DNA of 64,000 nucleotides. Origin: Salipiger bermudensis (GTDB lineage Bacteria > Pseudomonadota > Alphaproteobacteria > Rhodobacterales > Rhodobacteraceae). The notes beneath the pieces are model-generated. The model had not been told where the DNA came from. It searched no databases and worked only from the letters and a program-made list of their open reading frames with translations. A program made the position numbers and the translations under genes. The DNA is taken from positions 434,001 to 498,000 of the forward strand of contig NZ_JAIUZY010000003.1 in assembly GCF_020171625.1 (NCBI RefSeq), given 5' to 3'. Below are positions 1-8,998 of the stretch, piece after piece (positions within the stretch are counted from its first letter, which is position 1; every line of letters begins with the position of its first letter).

Positions 1-1218
1 GCCGCCAAAGCCACCACGGCCCCGGCCGCCGCCGCCGTTACCACCGCCACCACCGCGACGACGGCGCGGGCCGCCCTCGGTGAGCTCGGTCGGTGCCTCG
101 CCGGAGGCCACGGGGATGTCGATCTTCATCAGCTTCTGGATCTGACGCAGCAGGTCCGCCTCATCCGGTGCGCAGAAGGCGATGGCCTCGCCCTCGCGGC
201 CCGCCCGCGCGGTCCGGCCGATGCGGTGCACGTAGTTGTCGGGCACCTCGGGCAGATCGTAGTTGACCACATAGGCGACACCCGGGATGTCGATGCCGCG
301 GGCCGCCACGTCGGTGGCGACGAGCACGTTGATGTCGCCGTCACGGAACGCCTTGATGGCGCGGTCGCGCTGGCCCTGGCTCTTGTTGCCGTGGATCGAG
401 GCGGCGTTGTAGCCATCGGCCACAAGCCCCTTCATCAGCCGCTCGGCGCCGTGCTTGGTGCGGGCGAAGACCAGCGTCAGCGACTCGTCATCGCGCCCCA
501 GCACCTCGCGCAGCTTGGACGGCTTGCCGGCCTTGTCGACGAAATGCACCGACTGGGTGATCTTGTCGGCGGCCTTGCCCGGGGGCGAGACCTGCACCCG
601 GCGCGGGTTGGTCAGGTAGGCCGAGGAGAGCTCCTCCATCTGCTTCGGCATGGTGGCCGAGAACAGCATGGTCTGGCGCGGCGTGCCGAGCTGCGGCGCG
701 ATGCGGCGCAGGGCGTGGATGAAGCCCATGTCGAGCATCTGGTCGGCCTCGTCGAGCACCAGCTGGCGCACGGTCGACAGGTCCACCGCCTTGCGGTCCA
801 TCAGGTCGATGAGACGGCCCGGCGTGGCGACGAGAATGTCGGTGCCGCGGCTGAGGAAGTTGATCTGGCGGTTGATCGACTGGCCGCCGACCACGGTGCC
901 GACGCGCAGCTTGGTGCCGTCGGTGAGCTGACGCAGGCTGTCGGCGATCTGGTTGACCAGCTCGCGGGTCGGCGCCAGCACCAGCGCCTTGACGGTCTTG
1001 GGCGCCGGCTTGGCGGGCTGCGCCAGCAGGCCGTCAATCAGCGGCAGGCCGAAGGCCAGCGTCTTGCCGGTGCCGGTCTGGGCGAGGCCGAGCACGTCGT
1101 GCCCCTCGAGCGCCAGCGGGATGGCCTGATTCTGGATCGGGGTCGGCTCGGAAAAGCCGTTGCGCTTCAGGGCTTCGGAAAGGGTCGGCGCAAGGCCGAG
1201 CATGTCGAAATCGAACAA
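1..1218 (-). CDS. DEAD-box ATP-dependent RNA helicase, RhlE-like (3' end beyond the window)
   Basis: Unwinds RNA duplexes with ATP, in ribosome assembly or RNA turnover. Visible in order: a Q motif (GFSEPTPIQ, about residues 21-29), Walker A AQTGTGKT (46-53), the DEAD box (156-159), an SAT motif near 187, and motif VI HRIGRTARAGR near 330. The visible part ends in a glycine/arginine-rich RGG-type tail at the window edge, so the stop codon is not seen. I chose a TTG start at 1218 because AAAGGA lies six bases upstream; the first ATG, five codons later, has no comparable site. The domain set is certain; the RhlE subfamily is inferred from the short core plus Gly/Arg tail. Confidence 0.93.
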   Translation of the reverse strand, partial: MFDFDMLGLAPTLSEALKRNGFSEPTPIQNQAIPLALEGHDVLGLAQTGTGKTLAFGLPLIDGLLAQPAKPAPKTVKALVLAPTRELVNQIADSLRQLTDGTKLRVGTVVGGQSINRQINFLSRGTDILVATPGRLIDLMDRKAVDLSTVRQLVLDEADQMLDMGFIHALRRIAPQLGTPRQTMLFSATMPKQMEELSSAYLTNPRRVQVSPPGKAADKITQSVHFVDKAGKPSKLREVLGRDDESLTLVFARTKHGAERLMKGLVADGYNAASIHGNKSQGQRDRAIKAFRDGDINVLVATDVAARGIDIPGVAYVVNYDLPEVPDNYVHRIGRTARAGREGEAIAFCAPDEADLLRQIQKLMKIDIPVASGEAPTELTEGGPRRRRGGGGGNGGGGRGRGGFGG

Positions 1219-1519
1219 GAGATATCCTTTGTCGGGCCGCGCCGCCCATCCTCGGGCGCTACGCGGCGTACGAACCTGCCGCCCGGAGGGGCGACACGGT
1301 CAGGGTGCGGCGCGGCCTCGGGACAGACGGGCGTATCCCGTGCCATCCGGCCGTCGCATCGAGAACCCTGCGTGATGGGGAAATCGGTATTGGCAACGCT
1401 GATGCGCCCGACAGGGAGGGATCCTCCCGCCCAATGGCGCGGCTAGCTCACGCGGCAGCGCAGCGTTACCGTCCCAAATGGGGCTTTGCGCCCCATCTGT
1501 CAAGCTCTGTCCGGATCTG
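1219..1519. other. Intergenic region between amidase end and helicase start
   Basis: About 300 bases without a convincing gene. It must hold the helicase promoter and leader, with the AAAGGA site at its left end, and it contains one hairpin near the amidase stop. No open frame here has a ribosome binding site or recognisable protein content. Confidence 0.6.
1478..1496 (-). terminator. Possible terminator of the amidase/ABC operon
   Basis: A perfect 7-bp stem (ATGGGGC / GCCCCAT) with a 5-base loop lies 24 bases after the amidase stop. On the minus strand only a short TTTG follows, so it is a weak or partly Rho-dependent terminator at best. Confidence 0.45.
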
Positions 1520-2914
1520 TCAGGACACGAGGCCGGGAAAGCCGAACCCGCGTTCGAGCACTTCGCCCGCGTCGCAGAGCACGTCCTCGCGCCACGGCGC
1601 GCCGATCAGCTGCACGCCCGAGGGCACGGCATCGACCACGCCCGAGGCCACCGCGATGCCCGGCAGACCCAGCGCCGGGAAGGCGATCTGGGGCAGCTGC
1701 GCCTCCCAGAGCCGCGCCACCGCGTCCCCGCCCTCGAGGTCGGCATCCTGCTTGAACGGCAGGTCCGCCGAGACCGGCATCAGCACCGCCGGGTAATCCT
1801 GCAGGAAGGCGCGCCACTGGCGGGTCAGCGCGGCGCGGCGCTGGAACACCTCGCCGAAGCGCTTGGCGTCGATGGCCTCGGCGCGGTCGGCGTAGTGTTC
1901 AAGCAGCGCGATGGCACCGGGATCGCCCTCCTCATGCGCCATGCGCAGTTTGGTGGCATGGTCGTCCGAGAGCCACAGGTCGATCTGCAGCTCCACCGCC
2001 TCGCGGATCTCGGGCACCTCGCCGGGCTCTTCGACCTGCCAGCCAGCGGCGCGGAAGATCGCCGCGGCGCGGTCGAGGTCCTCGAGGATGCGCGGGTCGG
2101 TGTCGATGCCGCCCGGGCGCTTCACCAGCGCCACGCGGCGACGATAGGCCGGGCCATGCAGCGGCACCGGCGCGCTCCAAATGTCCTCGGGGGCGTAGCC
2201 CGCCATGCCCTCGAGCCCCAGCCGCAGGTCATCGACCCGGCGCGCCAGCGGACCCGAGACCGCCATCAGCTGCGGCCCAATGCCCCGATCGCCGGAGGAG
2301 GGGTTGAACATCGGCACCCGGCCCAGCGACGGGCGCAGCCCCTGCACGCCGCAGGCATAGGCCGGGTAGCGGATCGAGCCCGCGATGTCGGTGCCGTGGC
2401 CGATATGGCCCATGCCGGTCGCCACCGCCGCCCCTGCCCCGCCGGACGAGCCGCCGGCGGTCAGCGTGTCATTGTGCGGGTTCCGGGTGTCGCCGTAGAA
2501 ACCGTTCGTGGTGAACCAGCGATAGGAGAATGCCGGCGTGTTGGTCCGCCCGATCACGATGGCCCCCCGCTCGCGCAGGTGGCGCAGGAATGGGGCGTCC
2601 TCGGTCGCCATCACGTCCTTGAAGATGCGGCAGCTGTTGGTCGAGGCATAGCCCGCCTGATCCGCCAGCACCTTGATGGTCACCGGTACGCCCGCCAGCG
2701 GCCCCACCGTCTCGCCCCTGGCGATGCGTGCATCCAGCGCCTCGGCCTCGGCCATGGCGTCGGCGCCGCAGTCCTGGATGATCGCGTTCACCCGGTTGTT
2801 CACCTTGGCCACGCGGTCGAGCGTGTCGCGGATCACGGAACTGGCAGAGAGCGCGCCGGAGCGGACGCGGGCCGCGAGTTCGCGGGCGGAGAGGTCATTG
2901 GGATCGGTGGTCAT
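1520..2914 (-). CDS. Amidase (amidase-signature family)
   Basis: Hydrolyses a C-N amide bond; the substrate cannot be read from sequence. The protein is 464 aa, normal for the family. The Ser-cisSer-Lys triad is present: Lys81 in VTIK, the serine-rich GGSSGG at 154-159 with cis-Ser156, and nucleophile Ser180 in GTDIAGSIR. The 24-residue spacing between the two serines matches the family. It is the last gene of a minus-strand run that starts with an aldolase and an ABC importer. AGGA precedes the ATG at 2914. It could be mistaken for GatA, but there is no gatB or gatC next to it, so a catabolic amidase is more likely. Confidence 0.9.
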   Translation of the reverse strand: MTTDPNDLSARELAARVRSGALSASSVIRDTLDRVAKVNNRVNAIIQDCGADAMAEAEALDARIARGETVGPLAGVPVTIKVLADQAGYASTNSCRIFKDVMATEDAPFLRHLRERGAIVIGRTNTPAFSYRWFTTNGFYGDTRNPHNDTLTAGGSSGGAGAAVATGMGHIGHGTDIAGSIRYPAYACGVQGLRPSLGRVPMFNPSSGDRGIGPQLMAVSGPLARRVDDLRLGLEGMAGYAPEDIWSAPVPLHGPAYRRRVALVKRPGGIDTDPRILEDLDRAAAIFRAAGWQVEEPGEVPEIREAVELQIDLWLSDDHATKLRMAHEEGDPGAIALLEHYADRAEAIDAKRFGEVFQRRAALTRQWRAFLQDYPAVLMPVSADLPFKQDADLEGGDAVARLWEAQLPQIAFPALGLPGIAVASGVVDAVPSGVQLIGAPWREDVLCDAGEVLERGFGFPGLVS

Positions 2915-2941
2915 GGCGTCCTGCGGCAGAAAAGGAGAGGA

Positions 2942-3841
2942 TCAGGCGGGAACGAGCGCGCGCAACCGGTCGCGGATGCCGCGCACGAGGAGGGTGGCCT
3001 CGGGGATCGAGGCCACATGCGGGGTGACAAGCACCTTGGGATGGGCCCAGAGCGGGCTCTCGGCGGGCAGCGGCTCGGTGTCGAACACATCCATCGACGC
3101 CCCGCAGAGATGGCCCGCATCGAGCACCTCGAGCAGCTGCGCCTCGTCGACCTGCCCGCCGCGCCCCATGTGGATCAGCGCCGCGCCCTCGGGCAGCTTG
3201 CGCAGGAAGGCGGCGTCGATCAGGCCCTTGGTCTGCTCGGTCAGCGGCAGCACGTTCACCAGCATGTCGGTCTCGGCGAGGAAGGCGTCGAGCTGCCCGT
3301 CGGTGAAATGGCGCACCCCCGGCTCGGGCGGCTTGGGCTGCGAGCGCGAATAGCCCGACACCGGATAGCCGAGCGCCATGAGCCCGCGGGCAATCGCCCG
3401 GCCCATGTGGCCGAAGCCCAGCACGCCCACCCGCTTGTGGCTCGGCGACAGGCCGGTGAGCACGCGCTCCCACACGGCGGCGCGCTGCTGGGCGACGTAT
3501 TGCGCCATGTGGCGGTGATGCCAGTGCACGTGAAAGGCGGCGAACCCCGCCATCTGCAACGCCTGATCGGCATCCTCGACCCGGTAGACCGGCACGCCCT
3601 CGGGCAGCGACGGACAGGCGTCGATGGCGTCTGTCCCGGCGCCTGCGGAGAACACCGCGCGCAGGTTGGGATAGGGCGCGAAGGCATCGTCGGCGGGGCG
3701 GAAGGTAAAGACGAAACTCACCTCCTCGGGCCGGGTCACGTCCTCCGGGCGCAGGACGGTGAGCTCCGGCGCCTCGGCGGCGAAATACGGGCTGAAGCGG
3801 TCGAACATCTCGAACGCGGTATTGGTGATGACACCGATCAT
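2942..3841 (-). CDS. D-2-hydroxyacid dehydrogenase (GhrA-like glyoxylate/hydroxypyruvate reductase)
   Basis: NAD(P)-dependent interconversion of a 2-oxoacid and a D-2-hydroxyacid. The protein is 299 aa. A Rossmann motif (VLGFGHMGRAIARG) lies near the middle, followed by the family's HMGRGGQVDE segment and a C-terminal PHVAS motif carrying the catalytic histidine. The short N-terminal half resembles GhrA rather than the longer SerA or GhrB types. It lies two bases from the ABC ATPase gene and 27 from the amidase gene, so it is cotranscribed with the transporter. In this cluster it probably reduces or oxidises an oxo- or hydroxyacid formed by the aldolase or aminotransferase step; that role is inferred. 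Confidence 0.88.
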   Translation of the reverse strand: MIGVITNTAFEMFDRFSPYFAAEAPELTVLRPEDVTRPEEVSFVFTFRPADDAFAPYPNLRAVFSAGAGTDAIDACPSLPEGVPVYRVEDADQALQMAGFAAFHVHWHHRHMAQYVAQQRAAVWERVLTGLSPSHKRVGVLGFGHMGRAIARGLMALGYPVSGYSRSQPKPPEPGVRHFTDGQLDAFLAETDMLVNVLPLTEQTKGLIDAAFLRKLPEGAALIHMGRGGQVDEAQLLEVLDAGHLCGASMDVFDTEPLPAESPLWAHPKVLVTPHVASIPEATLLVRGIRDRLRALVPA

Positions 3842-3843
3842 GC

Positions 3844-5457
3844 TCAGGCGGCTCCCTGCTGATCCCAGTCGGCGCCGGGCACGGCGGCGAGCAGCTTGCG
3901 GGTGTAGTCCTGCTGCGGGTTCAGGAAGATGTCGTGCACCGTGCCGATCTCGACCAGCTTGCCCTTCTGCATCACCGCGATGCGGTCGCAGAGCTGCGCG
4001 GCGACCCGCAGGTCGTGGGTGATGAACAGGATCGACAGCTCGAGCTTCTCGCGCAGCTCGCGCAGCAGGTCGAGCACCTGCGCCTGGATCGACACGTCAA
4101 GCGCCGAGACCGCCTCGTCGGCGATGATCAGCTCCGGGTCCATGGCGAGCGCGCGGGCGATGCCGATGCGCTGGCGCTGGCCGCCGGAGAACTCGTGCGG
4201 GAAGCGGCTGGCGGCATCCGCCCCCAGCCCCACGATCTCGAGCAGCTCGCGGGCGCGGGCCTCGGCCTCCTTCCGGGGAATGCCGCGGGTGATCGGGCCG
4301 TCGGTGATCGCCCCCATGATGCGCTGGCGCGGATTGAGCGAGGCATAGGGATCCTGAAACACCATCTGCACCTTGTGGCGCTGCTTGCGCAGCTCCTCGT
4401 CGGACAGGGCTGCAAGATCGGTGCCGCCGACCATCACCTGCCCGCCATCGGGGGTGACGAGCCGCACCGCGGTGCGCCCGAGCGTCGACTTTCCCGAGCC
4501 GCTTTCGCCCACGAGCCCGAGCACCTCGCCGCGCGCCACGGTGAGCGAGACGTTGTCGACCGCGCGCACCTCGCGGACCGGTTTGAACAGGCCGCCACCG
4601 GTGCGGTAGATCTTGCGCAGCCCCTTGATCTCGAGCGCCGGCGTCTCCGAAAGCTGCCGTGCCGCCGGCAGCTTGCCGGTCGGGATCGCCTCGAGCAGGC
4701 GCTTGGTATAGTCGTGCTGGGGGTTCTCCAGCACCTCTGCGGCCGAGCCGCGCTCGACCACCTTGCCCATGCGCATGACGATCACCTGATCGGCGATCTC
4801 GGCCACCACGCCGAAATCGTGGGTGATGAACATCACCGCCATGCCGCGCTTTTCGCGCAGATCGAGGATCAGCTTGAGGATCTGCGCCTGCGTCGTCACG
4901 TCGAGCGCAGTTGTCGGCTCGTCGGCGACCAGCAGCTTCGGCTCGAGCGCCAGCGCCATCGCGATCATCGCCCGCTGCCGCTGCCCGCCCGAGAGCTGGA
5001 ACGGATAGGCGCGGATGATCTTCTCGGGATCGGGAAGCTGCACCTCGCGGATCAGCGCCAGCGCCTTCTCGCGGCGCTCGGACTGGGTGTAGCGGTCATG
5101 TGCGGCAAACACCTCGACGATCTGGTCACCGATGCGCATCAGCGGGTTCAGCGCCGTCATCGGTTCCTGGAAGATCATCGCGATGCTGGCGCCGCGCAGC
5201 GCCTGCTTCTCGCTCTCGGGCAGGCGCAGCACGTCGCGCGCCTCGAACATGGCGCGGCCCGCCTTCACGGTCACGCCCGGCGGCAGCAGCCCCATCAGCG
5301 CGTTGGCGGTCATCGACTTGCCGGAGCCGGATTCCCCGACCACGCAGAGGATCTCGCCCTTCTCGATGGCCATGCTCACATCCTCGACCGCGAAGGGGCG
5401 GTCGGCGCCCTCCGGCAGGCCGATGGTGAGGTGTTCGATGGACAGTGTGTTGCTCAT
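3844..5457 (-). CDS. ABC transporter ATPase with two nucleotide-binding domains (DppD-DppF fusion type)
   Basis: Powers import through the two permeases encoded just upstream. The 537-aa protein contains two complete ABC modules. Module 1 has Walker A GESGSGKS at 41-48, an LSGGQRQR signature and Walker B LLVADEP. Module 2 has Walker A near 316-323, an FSGGQRQR signature and LIIADEA. Oligopeptide and dipeptide systems usually carry these as two proteins; the fused form is common in this transporter family in alphaproteobacteria. The start at 5457 (MSNTLSIEH) overlaps the permease stop as ATGA. A longer open frame reaches 5850, but its extra N-terminus is a shadow of the permease gene. Confidence 0.95.
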   Translation of the reverse strand: MSNTLSIEHLTIGLPEGADRPFAVEDVSMAIEKGEILCVVGESGSGKSMTANALMGLLPPGVTVKAGRAMFEARDVLRLPESEKQALRGASIAMIFQEPMTALNPLMRIGDQIVEVFAAHDRYTQSERREKALALIREVQLPDPEKIIRAYPFQLSGGQRQRAMIAMALALEPKLLVADEPTTALDVTTQAQILKLILDLREKRGMAVMFITHDFGVVAEIADQVIVMRMGKVVERGSAAEVLENPQHDYTKRLLEAIPTGKLPAARQLSETPALEIKGLRKIYRTGGGLFKPVREVRAVDNVSLTVARGEVLGLVGESGSGKSTLGRTAVRLVTPDGGQVMVGGTDLAALSDEELRKQRHKVQMVFQDPYASLNPRQRIMGAITDGPITRGIPRKEAEARARELLEIVGLGADAASRFPHEFSGGQRQRIGIARALAMDPELIIADEAVSALDVSIQAQVLDLLRELREKLELSILFITHDLRVAAQLCDRIAVMQKGKLVEIGTVHDIFLNPQQDYTRKLLAAVPGADWDQQGAA

Positions 5458-6287
5458 GCCTTGCCCTTCCGGGAGAGGTGCGGGTTCAGCGCGTCGTTGA
5501 GACCTTCGCCGATGAGGTTCAGCGCCAGCACCGTGATGACGATGGCGATGCCGGGGAAGAAGCTCAGCCACCAGGCCGAGCGGATCACCGTGCGCGCGGC
5601 GCCGATCATGTAGCCCCAGCTCATGGCGTTGGGATCGCCGAGACCGAGAAAGGAGAGCGAGCTCTCCAGCAGGATCGCGGTGGCGACCATCAGCGAGGCC
5701 ATGACGATGATCGGCGAGACCGTGTTGGGCAGCACCTGCCGCACGAGGATGCGTGGCTTCGACAGGCCCGCCAGCGTCGCGGCATCGACGAACTCGCGCT
5801 TGCGCACCGACATCACCTCGGCCCGCACGAGGCGCGCCACCGGCGGCCACGAGACGATGGCGATGGCCAGCGTGATCGAGGCCAGCGTCGGCTCGAAGAT
5901 CGCCACCAGCACGATGGCCAGCGCGAAGTTGGGGATGGTCTGGAAGAACTCGGTGAAGCGCATGGCGCCTTCATCGACATACCCGCCATAGAACCCCGCG
6001 AGCGCGCCCAGAGGTACCCCGATGAGCAGCGCCACCAGCGTCGAGACCAGCCCGACCAGCAGCGAAACCCGCGCGCCGTAAGCCAGCTGCGCGGCCACGT
6101 CGCGGCCCAGCGTGTCGGTGCCGAGCGGCAGGCTCTCCATGGCAAAGGGCGCAAGGAATGGGCGCTGTACCATCTGCCAGGGCGTGTTGGCAAAGATCAG
6201 CGGCGCGAAGATGGCGATGAGGATGACGGCGATCAGCAGGACGACCCCGACCATGGCACCGATATTGGTTCTGAAACGTTTCCACAT
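5454..6287 (-). CDS. ABC transporter permease (DppC-type)
   Basis: Inner-membrane half of the importer channel. The 277-aa protein has an N-terminal transmembrane helix, a periplasmic loop and then the five-helix binding-protein-dependent permease domain. The conserved cytoplasmic EAA-type loop lies around the ASLMVA-LESSLSFLGLG region near the C-terminus. The LGTDTLGRD segment in the periplasmic loop is characteristic of DppC/OppC proteins. It starts three bases after the DppB-type gene stop and overlaps the ATPase start by four bases, so the three genes are translationally coupled. Confidence 0.94.
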   Translation of the reverse strand: MWKRFRTNIGAMVGVVLLIAVILIAIFAPLIFANTPWQMVQRPFLAPFAMESLPLGTDTLGRDVAAQLAYGARVSLLVGLVSTLVALLIGVPLGALAGFYGGYVDEGAMRFTEFFQTIPNFALAIVLVAIFEPTLASITLAIAIVSWPPVARLVRAEVMSVRKREFVDAATLAGLSKPRILVRQVLPNTVSPIIVMASLMVATAILLESSLSFLGLGDPNAMSWGYMIGAARTVIRSAWWLSFFPGIAIVITVLALNLIGEGLNDALNPHLSRKGKA

Positions 6288-6290
6288 GGC

Positions 6291-7268
6291 TCAGGCCCTC
6301 GCTCCGATCCGGGGATCGACGATCCGGTAGACGATGTCGGTCACGATGTTGAACAGGATGACCATGGCGGCGGACACGAGGAACACGCCGAGGATGGTGT
6401 TGTAGTCGCGCGCGGCGAGGCTCTCGAACATCAGCCGACCGATGCCGGGCCATGCGAAGACGGTCTCGGTCAGCACCGCGCCCCCGACGAGCTGCCCCGC
6501 CTGCAGGCCGGCCAGCGTGACCACCGGCAGGATCGCGTTGCGCAGGATGTGGCGGCGGCGGATCACCGGGCCCGACAGGCCCTTGGCCTTGGCGGTCTTG
6601 ACGAAATCCGCGGTCGAGACCTCGAGCATCGAGGCCCGCGTCATGCGCATGTAGACCGCCATGAAGAACAGCCCCAGCGTCAGCGCCGGCAGGATCAGGT
6701 GCTTGAGGATGTCGAGCGCGCGGGCAAGGCCCGAGAAGTCGGAGCCCACGGTCTCGTAGCCGAAGCCGGGCAGCCAGCCGAGCCAGACCGAGAACACCAG
6801 CACCGCCATCAGCGCCAGCCAGTAGAGCGGGGTGGCGTAGAACAGCAGCGCCAGCGTGGTCAGGAGCGAATCCGACACCTTGCCGACGCGGGCGGCGGCG
6901 GCGACGCCCAGAGCGATGCCGCAGGTCAGCGAGATCACGAAGGCGGTCAGGGTCAGCAACAGCGTCGCCGGCAGCCGCTCGGCGATCAGGTCGATCACCG
7001 GGGCGCTCTGGCGGAAGGAATAGCCAAGATCCAGCTGCACGATGCCGGCGATGTACTTGCCGAGCTGCACGTAGAGCGGCTGGTCAAGGCCGAAGCGTTC
7101 GCGCAGCTGCGCGATCATCTGCTCGTCGGCCGCGCCCGCCTCGCCTGCCAGCACCACCGCCGGGTCACCCGGCGCCGCGTGCAGCAGACAGAAGTTCAGG
7201 ACAGCGATGGCGAGCAGGGTCAGTGCCGCCTTCGCGAGCCGCGAGAGGATTGCGATGAGAATGGTCAT
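6291..7268 (-). CDS. ABC transporter permease (DppB-type)
   Basis: Second membrane subunit of the same importer. The 325-aa protein starts with a hydrophobic helix, then a periplasmic loop carrying LRERFGLDQPL, a DppB/OppB family hallmark. Further helices follow, and the EAA loop is near residues 220-245 (TAKAKGLSGPVIRRRHILRNA). It follows the binding-protein gene after a 103-base gap with a strong hairpin, a usual arrangement where the binding protein is made in excess over the membrane subunits. Confidence 0.94.
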   Translation of the reverse strand: MTILIAILSRLAKAALTLLAIAVLNFCLLHAAPGDPAVVLAGEAGAADEQMIAQLRERFGLDQPLYVQLGKYIAGIVQLDLGYSFRQSAPVIDLIAERLPATLLLTLTAFVISLTCGIALGVAAAARVGKVSDSLLTTLALLFYATPLYWLALMAVLVFSVWLGWLPGFGYETVGSDFSGLARALDILKHLILPALTLGLFFMAVYMRMTRASMLEVSTADFVKTAKAKGLSGPVIRRRHILRNAILPVVTLAGLQAGQLVGGAVLTETVFAWPGIGRLMFESLAARDYNTILGVFLVSAAMVILFNIVTDIVYRIVDPRIGARA

Positions 7269-7334
7269 GCGTCCTCGGAGGGGAATCTGTTTCCCGAGGC
7301 GCCGCCCACGGGGAGCGGCAGCGCCTCGGGGTCA

Positions 7335-7358
7335 GGCCGGACAAGGGACAGTCCGGCC
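7335..7358 (-). promoter_or_regulatory. Intercistronic hairpin between binding-protein and permease genes
   Basis: A perfect 8-bp inverted repeat (GGCCGGAC / GTCCGGCC, 8-base loop) lies just after the binding-protein stop. No T-tract follows, so it more likely protects the upstream mRNA from 3' decay than terminates transcription. Confidence 0.5.
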
Positions 7359-7371
7359 CGAACCGGTTGGG

Positions 7372-8919
7372 TTACTGCTCGATCCAGGCGTTGCGCGGAC
7401 CATCGTTGACACCGATGCCGGTGGTCACGAGGTCCTTGATGTCGCAACGGTAGATGGTCGGGAACTCGAGCTCGAGAAGCCATGCCACGGGCACGTCGTC
7501 GACGATCTCCTTCTGGATCTCGTCATAGGCGGCCTGACGTTCCTCCGGCGAGATCATGGTCGCGGCGTCGAACCACTTCTCGTCCAGCTCGGGGTTGTCG
7601 TAGCCCTCGACGTTGTTCCACGGGCTGCCCTTCTGGATGCGGTCGGCGGTGTAGTTGCGCGACACGCCCAGCGCCGGGTCGCCGTACTGGTAGAGATAGG
7701 TGAAGGCCATGTCATAGTCCCACTGGGACGTCTTCTCGTTCCAGCCCGCGACGTCGGTGCTGTCGATCGACACGTTGATGCCCACCTCGCTCAGGTTCTG
7801 GCGGATGGCTTCGGCCCAGCGCTGCCAGGTCTCGCCATAGGGCAACGGCAGCAGGCGGATCTCTTCGCCGTCATAGCCCATCTCGGCCAGCAGCTCCTCG
7901 GCCTTTTCGGGGTTGTGATCGTAGATGGTCACGTCGTCCGAATAGAAGTTGGTCTTCGAAGAGACCGGGCCGGTGGCGACGTTGCCGAAGCCGTTCCACA
8001 CCACGTCGCGCTGGAACTCACGGTCCATCGCATACATCACCGCCTGACGGAAGCGCACGTCGCTGGTCGGACCTTCGCGGTTGTTGAGCCACATCCACGC
8101 GTGCGGCGCGAAGAATTCCCAGCCCGAGCCGGTGGAGCAGACATTGTCCATCTCGGTCAGGCGCGGCACGTCCCAGTTCTCGACCGAGCCACCCGGCAGA
8201 ACGTCCACTTCGCCGGTCTCGAAGGCCACGGCGCGGGCGGCGGCATCCGGGATCACGCGGTAATAGACCTCGTCGAGATAGGGCAGACCGTCGACATAGT
8301 AGTCCTCGTTCTTCACGAGGTGGATGTAGCTGCCCTTCTCCCACGCCTCGAACTTGAACGGGCCGGTGCCGATCGGCGTGGCGTTCATCTCGTTGTTGGC
8401 GAAATCGGTGCCTTCATAGATGTGCTTTGGCACGATCGGCATCGTGCCGGTCTCGAAGACGCTGATGAACGGGCCGAAGGGCTCCTTCAGCTGGAACACC
8501 ACGGTGGTGTCGTCCGGCGCGGTGATGCTCTCCACGTATTCCAGCGAGGCGCGCAGACGGGCATGGGTCTCGCGCAGGAAGACATCGGCAGAGAACACCA
8601 CGTCCTCGGCGGTGAAATCCTCGCCGTCGTGCCACTTCACACCTTCGTTGAGCTTGAAGGTGTAGGTCAGGCCGTCCTCCGAGATCTCCCAGCTTTTCGC
8701 CAGAAGCGGCTGCGGCTTCAGGTCGGTGCCGTAGCGCAGTAGGCCCTCGTAGATGTCGCCCGCGACAAGCTGCGTCGGGCCGTTCTGCACAAGGCCCAGC
8801 ATCAGCGAGGGCGGTTCGGGCTGCACCACGATGTCGAGCCGGCCACCGGCCTCCTGCGCGGCGAGCGGCGCCGCGAGCGCGGCGGCGATCAGGAAGGTCG
8901 TCGCTTTGAGATGTTTCAT
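7372..8919 (-). CDS. Periplasmic substrate-binding protein (ABC family 5, peptide/amine type)
   Basis: Captures the transported solute in the periplasm. The 515-aa protein has a clear Sec signal peptide (MKHLKATTFLIAAALAAPLAAQ, cleavage near residue 21). It then has the family 5 fold, shown by the LAKSWEISEDGLTYTFKLNE and DVVFSADV segments near the N-terminus. The family binds oligopeptides, but members also bind opines, nickel, polyols and amines, so the ligand is open. It follows the class II aldolase gene after 79 bases containing a GC hairpin, and precedes the permeases after a second hairpin. Confidence 0.94.
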   Translation of the reverse strand: MKHLKATTFLIAAALAAPLAAQEAGGRLDIVVQPEPPSLMLGLVQNGPTQLVAGDIYEGLLRYGTDLKPQPLLAKSWEISEDGLTYTFKLNEGVKWHDGEDFTAEDVVFSADVFLRETHARLRASLEYVESITAPDDTTVVFQLKEPFGPFISVFETGTMPIVPKHIYEGTDFANNEMNATPIGTGPFKFEAWEKGSYIHLVKNEDYYVDGLPYLDEVYYRVIPDAAARAVAFETGEVDVLPGGSVENWDVPRLTEMDNVCSTGSGWEFFAPHAWMWLNNREGPTSDVRFRQAVMYAMDREFQRDVVWNGFGNVATGPVSSKTNFYSDDVTIYDHNPEKAEELLAEMGYDGEEIRLLPLPYGETWQRWAEAIRQNLSEVGINVSIDSTDVAGWNEKTSQWDYDMAFTYLYQYGDPALGVSRNYTADRIQKGSPWNNVEGYDNPELDEKWFDAATMISPEERQAAYDEIQKEIVDDVPVAWLLELEFPTIYRCDIKDLVTTGIGVNDGPRNAWIEQ

Positions 8920-8951
8920 GTTTTCCCTGTCAGGTTCTGGTTTCGGGGGTG

Positions 8952-8972
8952 GGCCCGGTTCTGTGCCGGGCC
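8952..8972 (-). promoter_or_regulatory. Hairpin between aldolase and binding-protein genes
   Basis: A 7-bp inverted repeat (GGCCCGG / CCGGGCC, 7-base loop) in the 79-base gap. No T-tract is present. It may be an mRNA-stability or processing element that sets aldolase and binding-protein levels separately. Confidence 0.4.
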
Positions 8973-8998
8973 GCCTTGGTTATCTCTCGGGCCGCCGC

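Noticed and set aside
226-1446. 406-aa plus-strand open frame opposite the helicase gene
   Set aside because: It is an antisense shadow of the DEAD-box helicase; its composition is Gly/Arg/His/Leu-rich and lacks domain motifs.
1520-2914. GatA subunit of tRNA amidotransferase
   Set aside because: No gatB or gatC is nearby and the gene is embedded in a transporter operon, so a catabolic amidase is more likely.
1478-3862. 794-aa plus-strand open frame opposite the amidase and dehydrogenase genes
   Set aside because: Low-complexity Arg/His/Ala-rich translation typical of antisense in high-GC DNA; the minus strand encodes two clear enzymes.
5445-7409. 654-aa plus-strand open frame opposite the permease genes
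   Set aside because: Antisense shadow with Asp/His/Arg/Gly-rich composition; both permeases on the minus strand are unmistakable.
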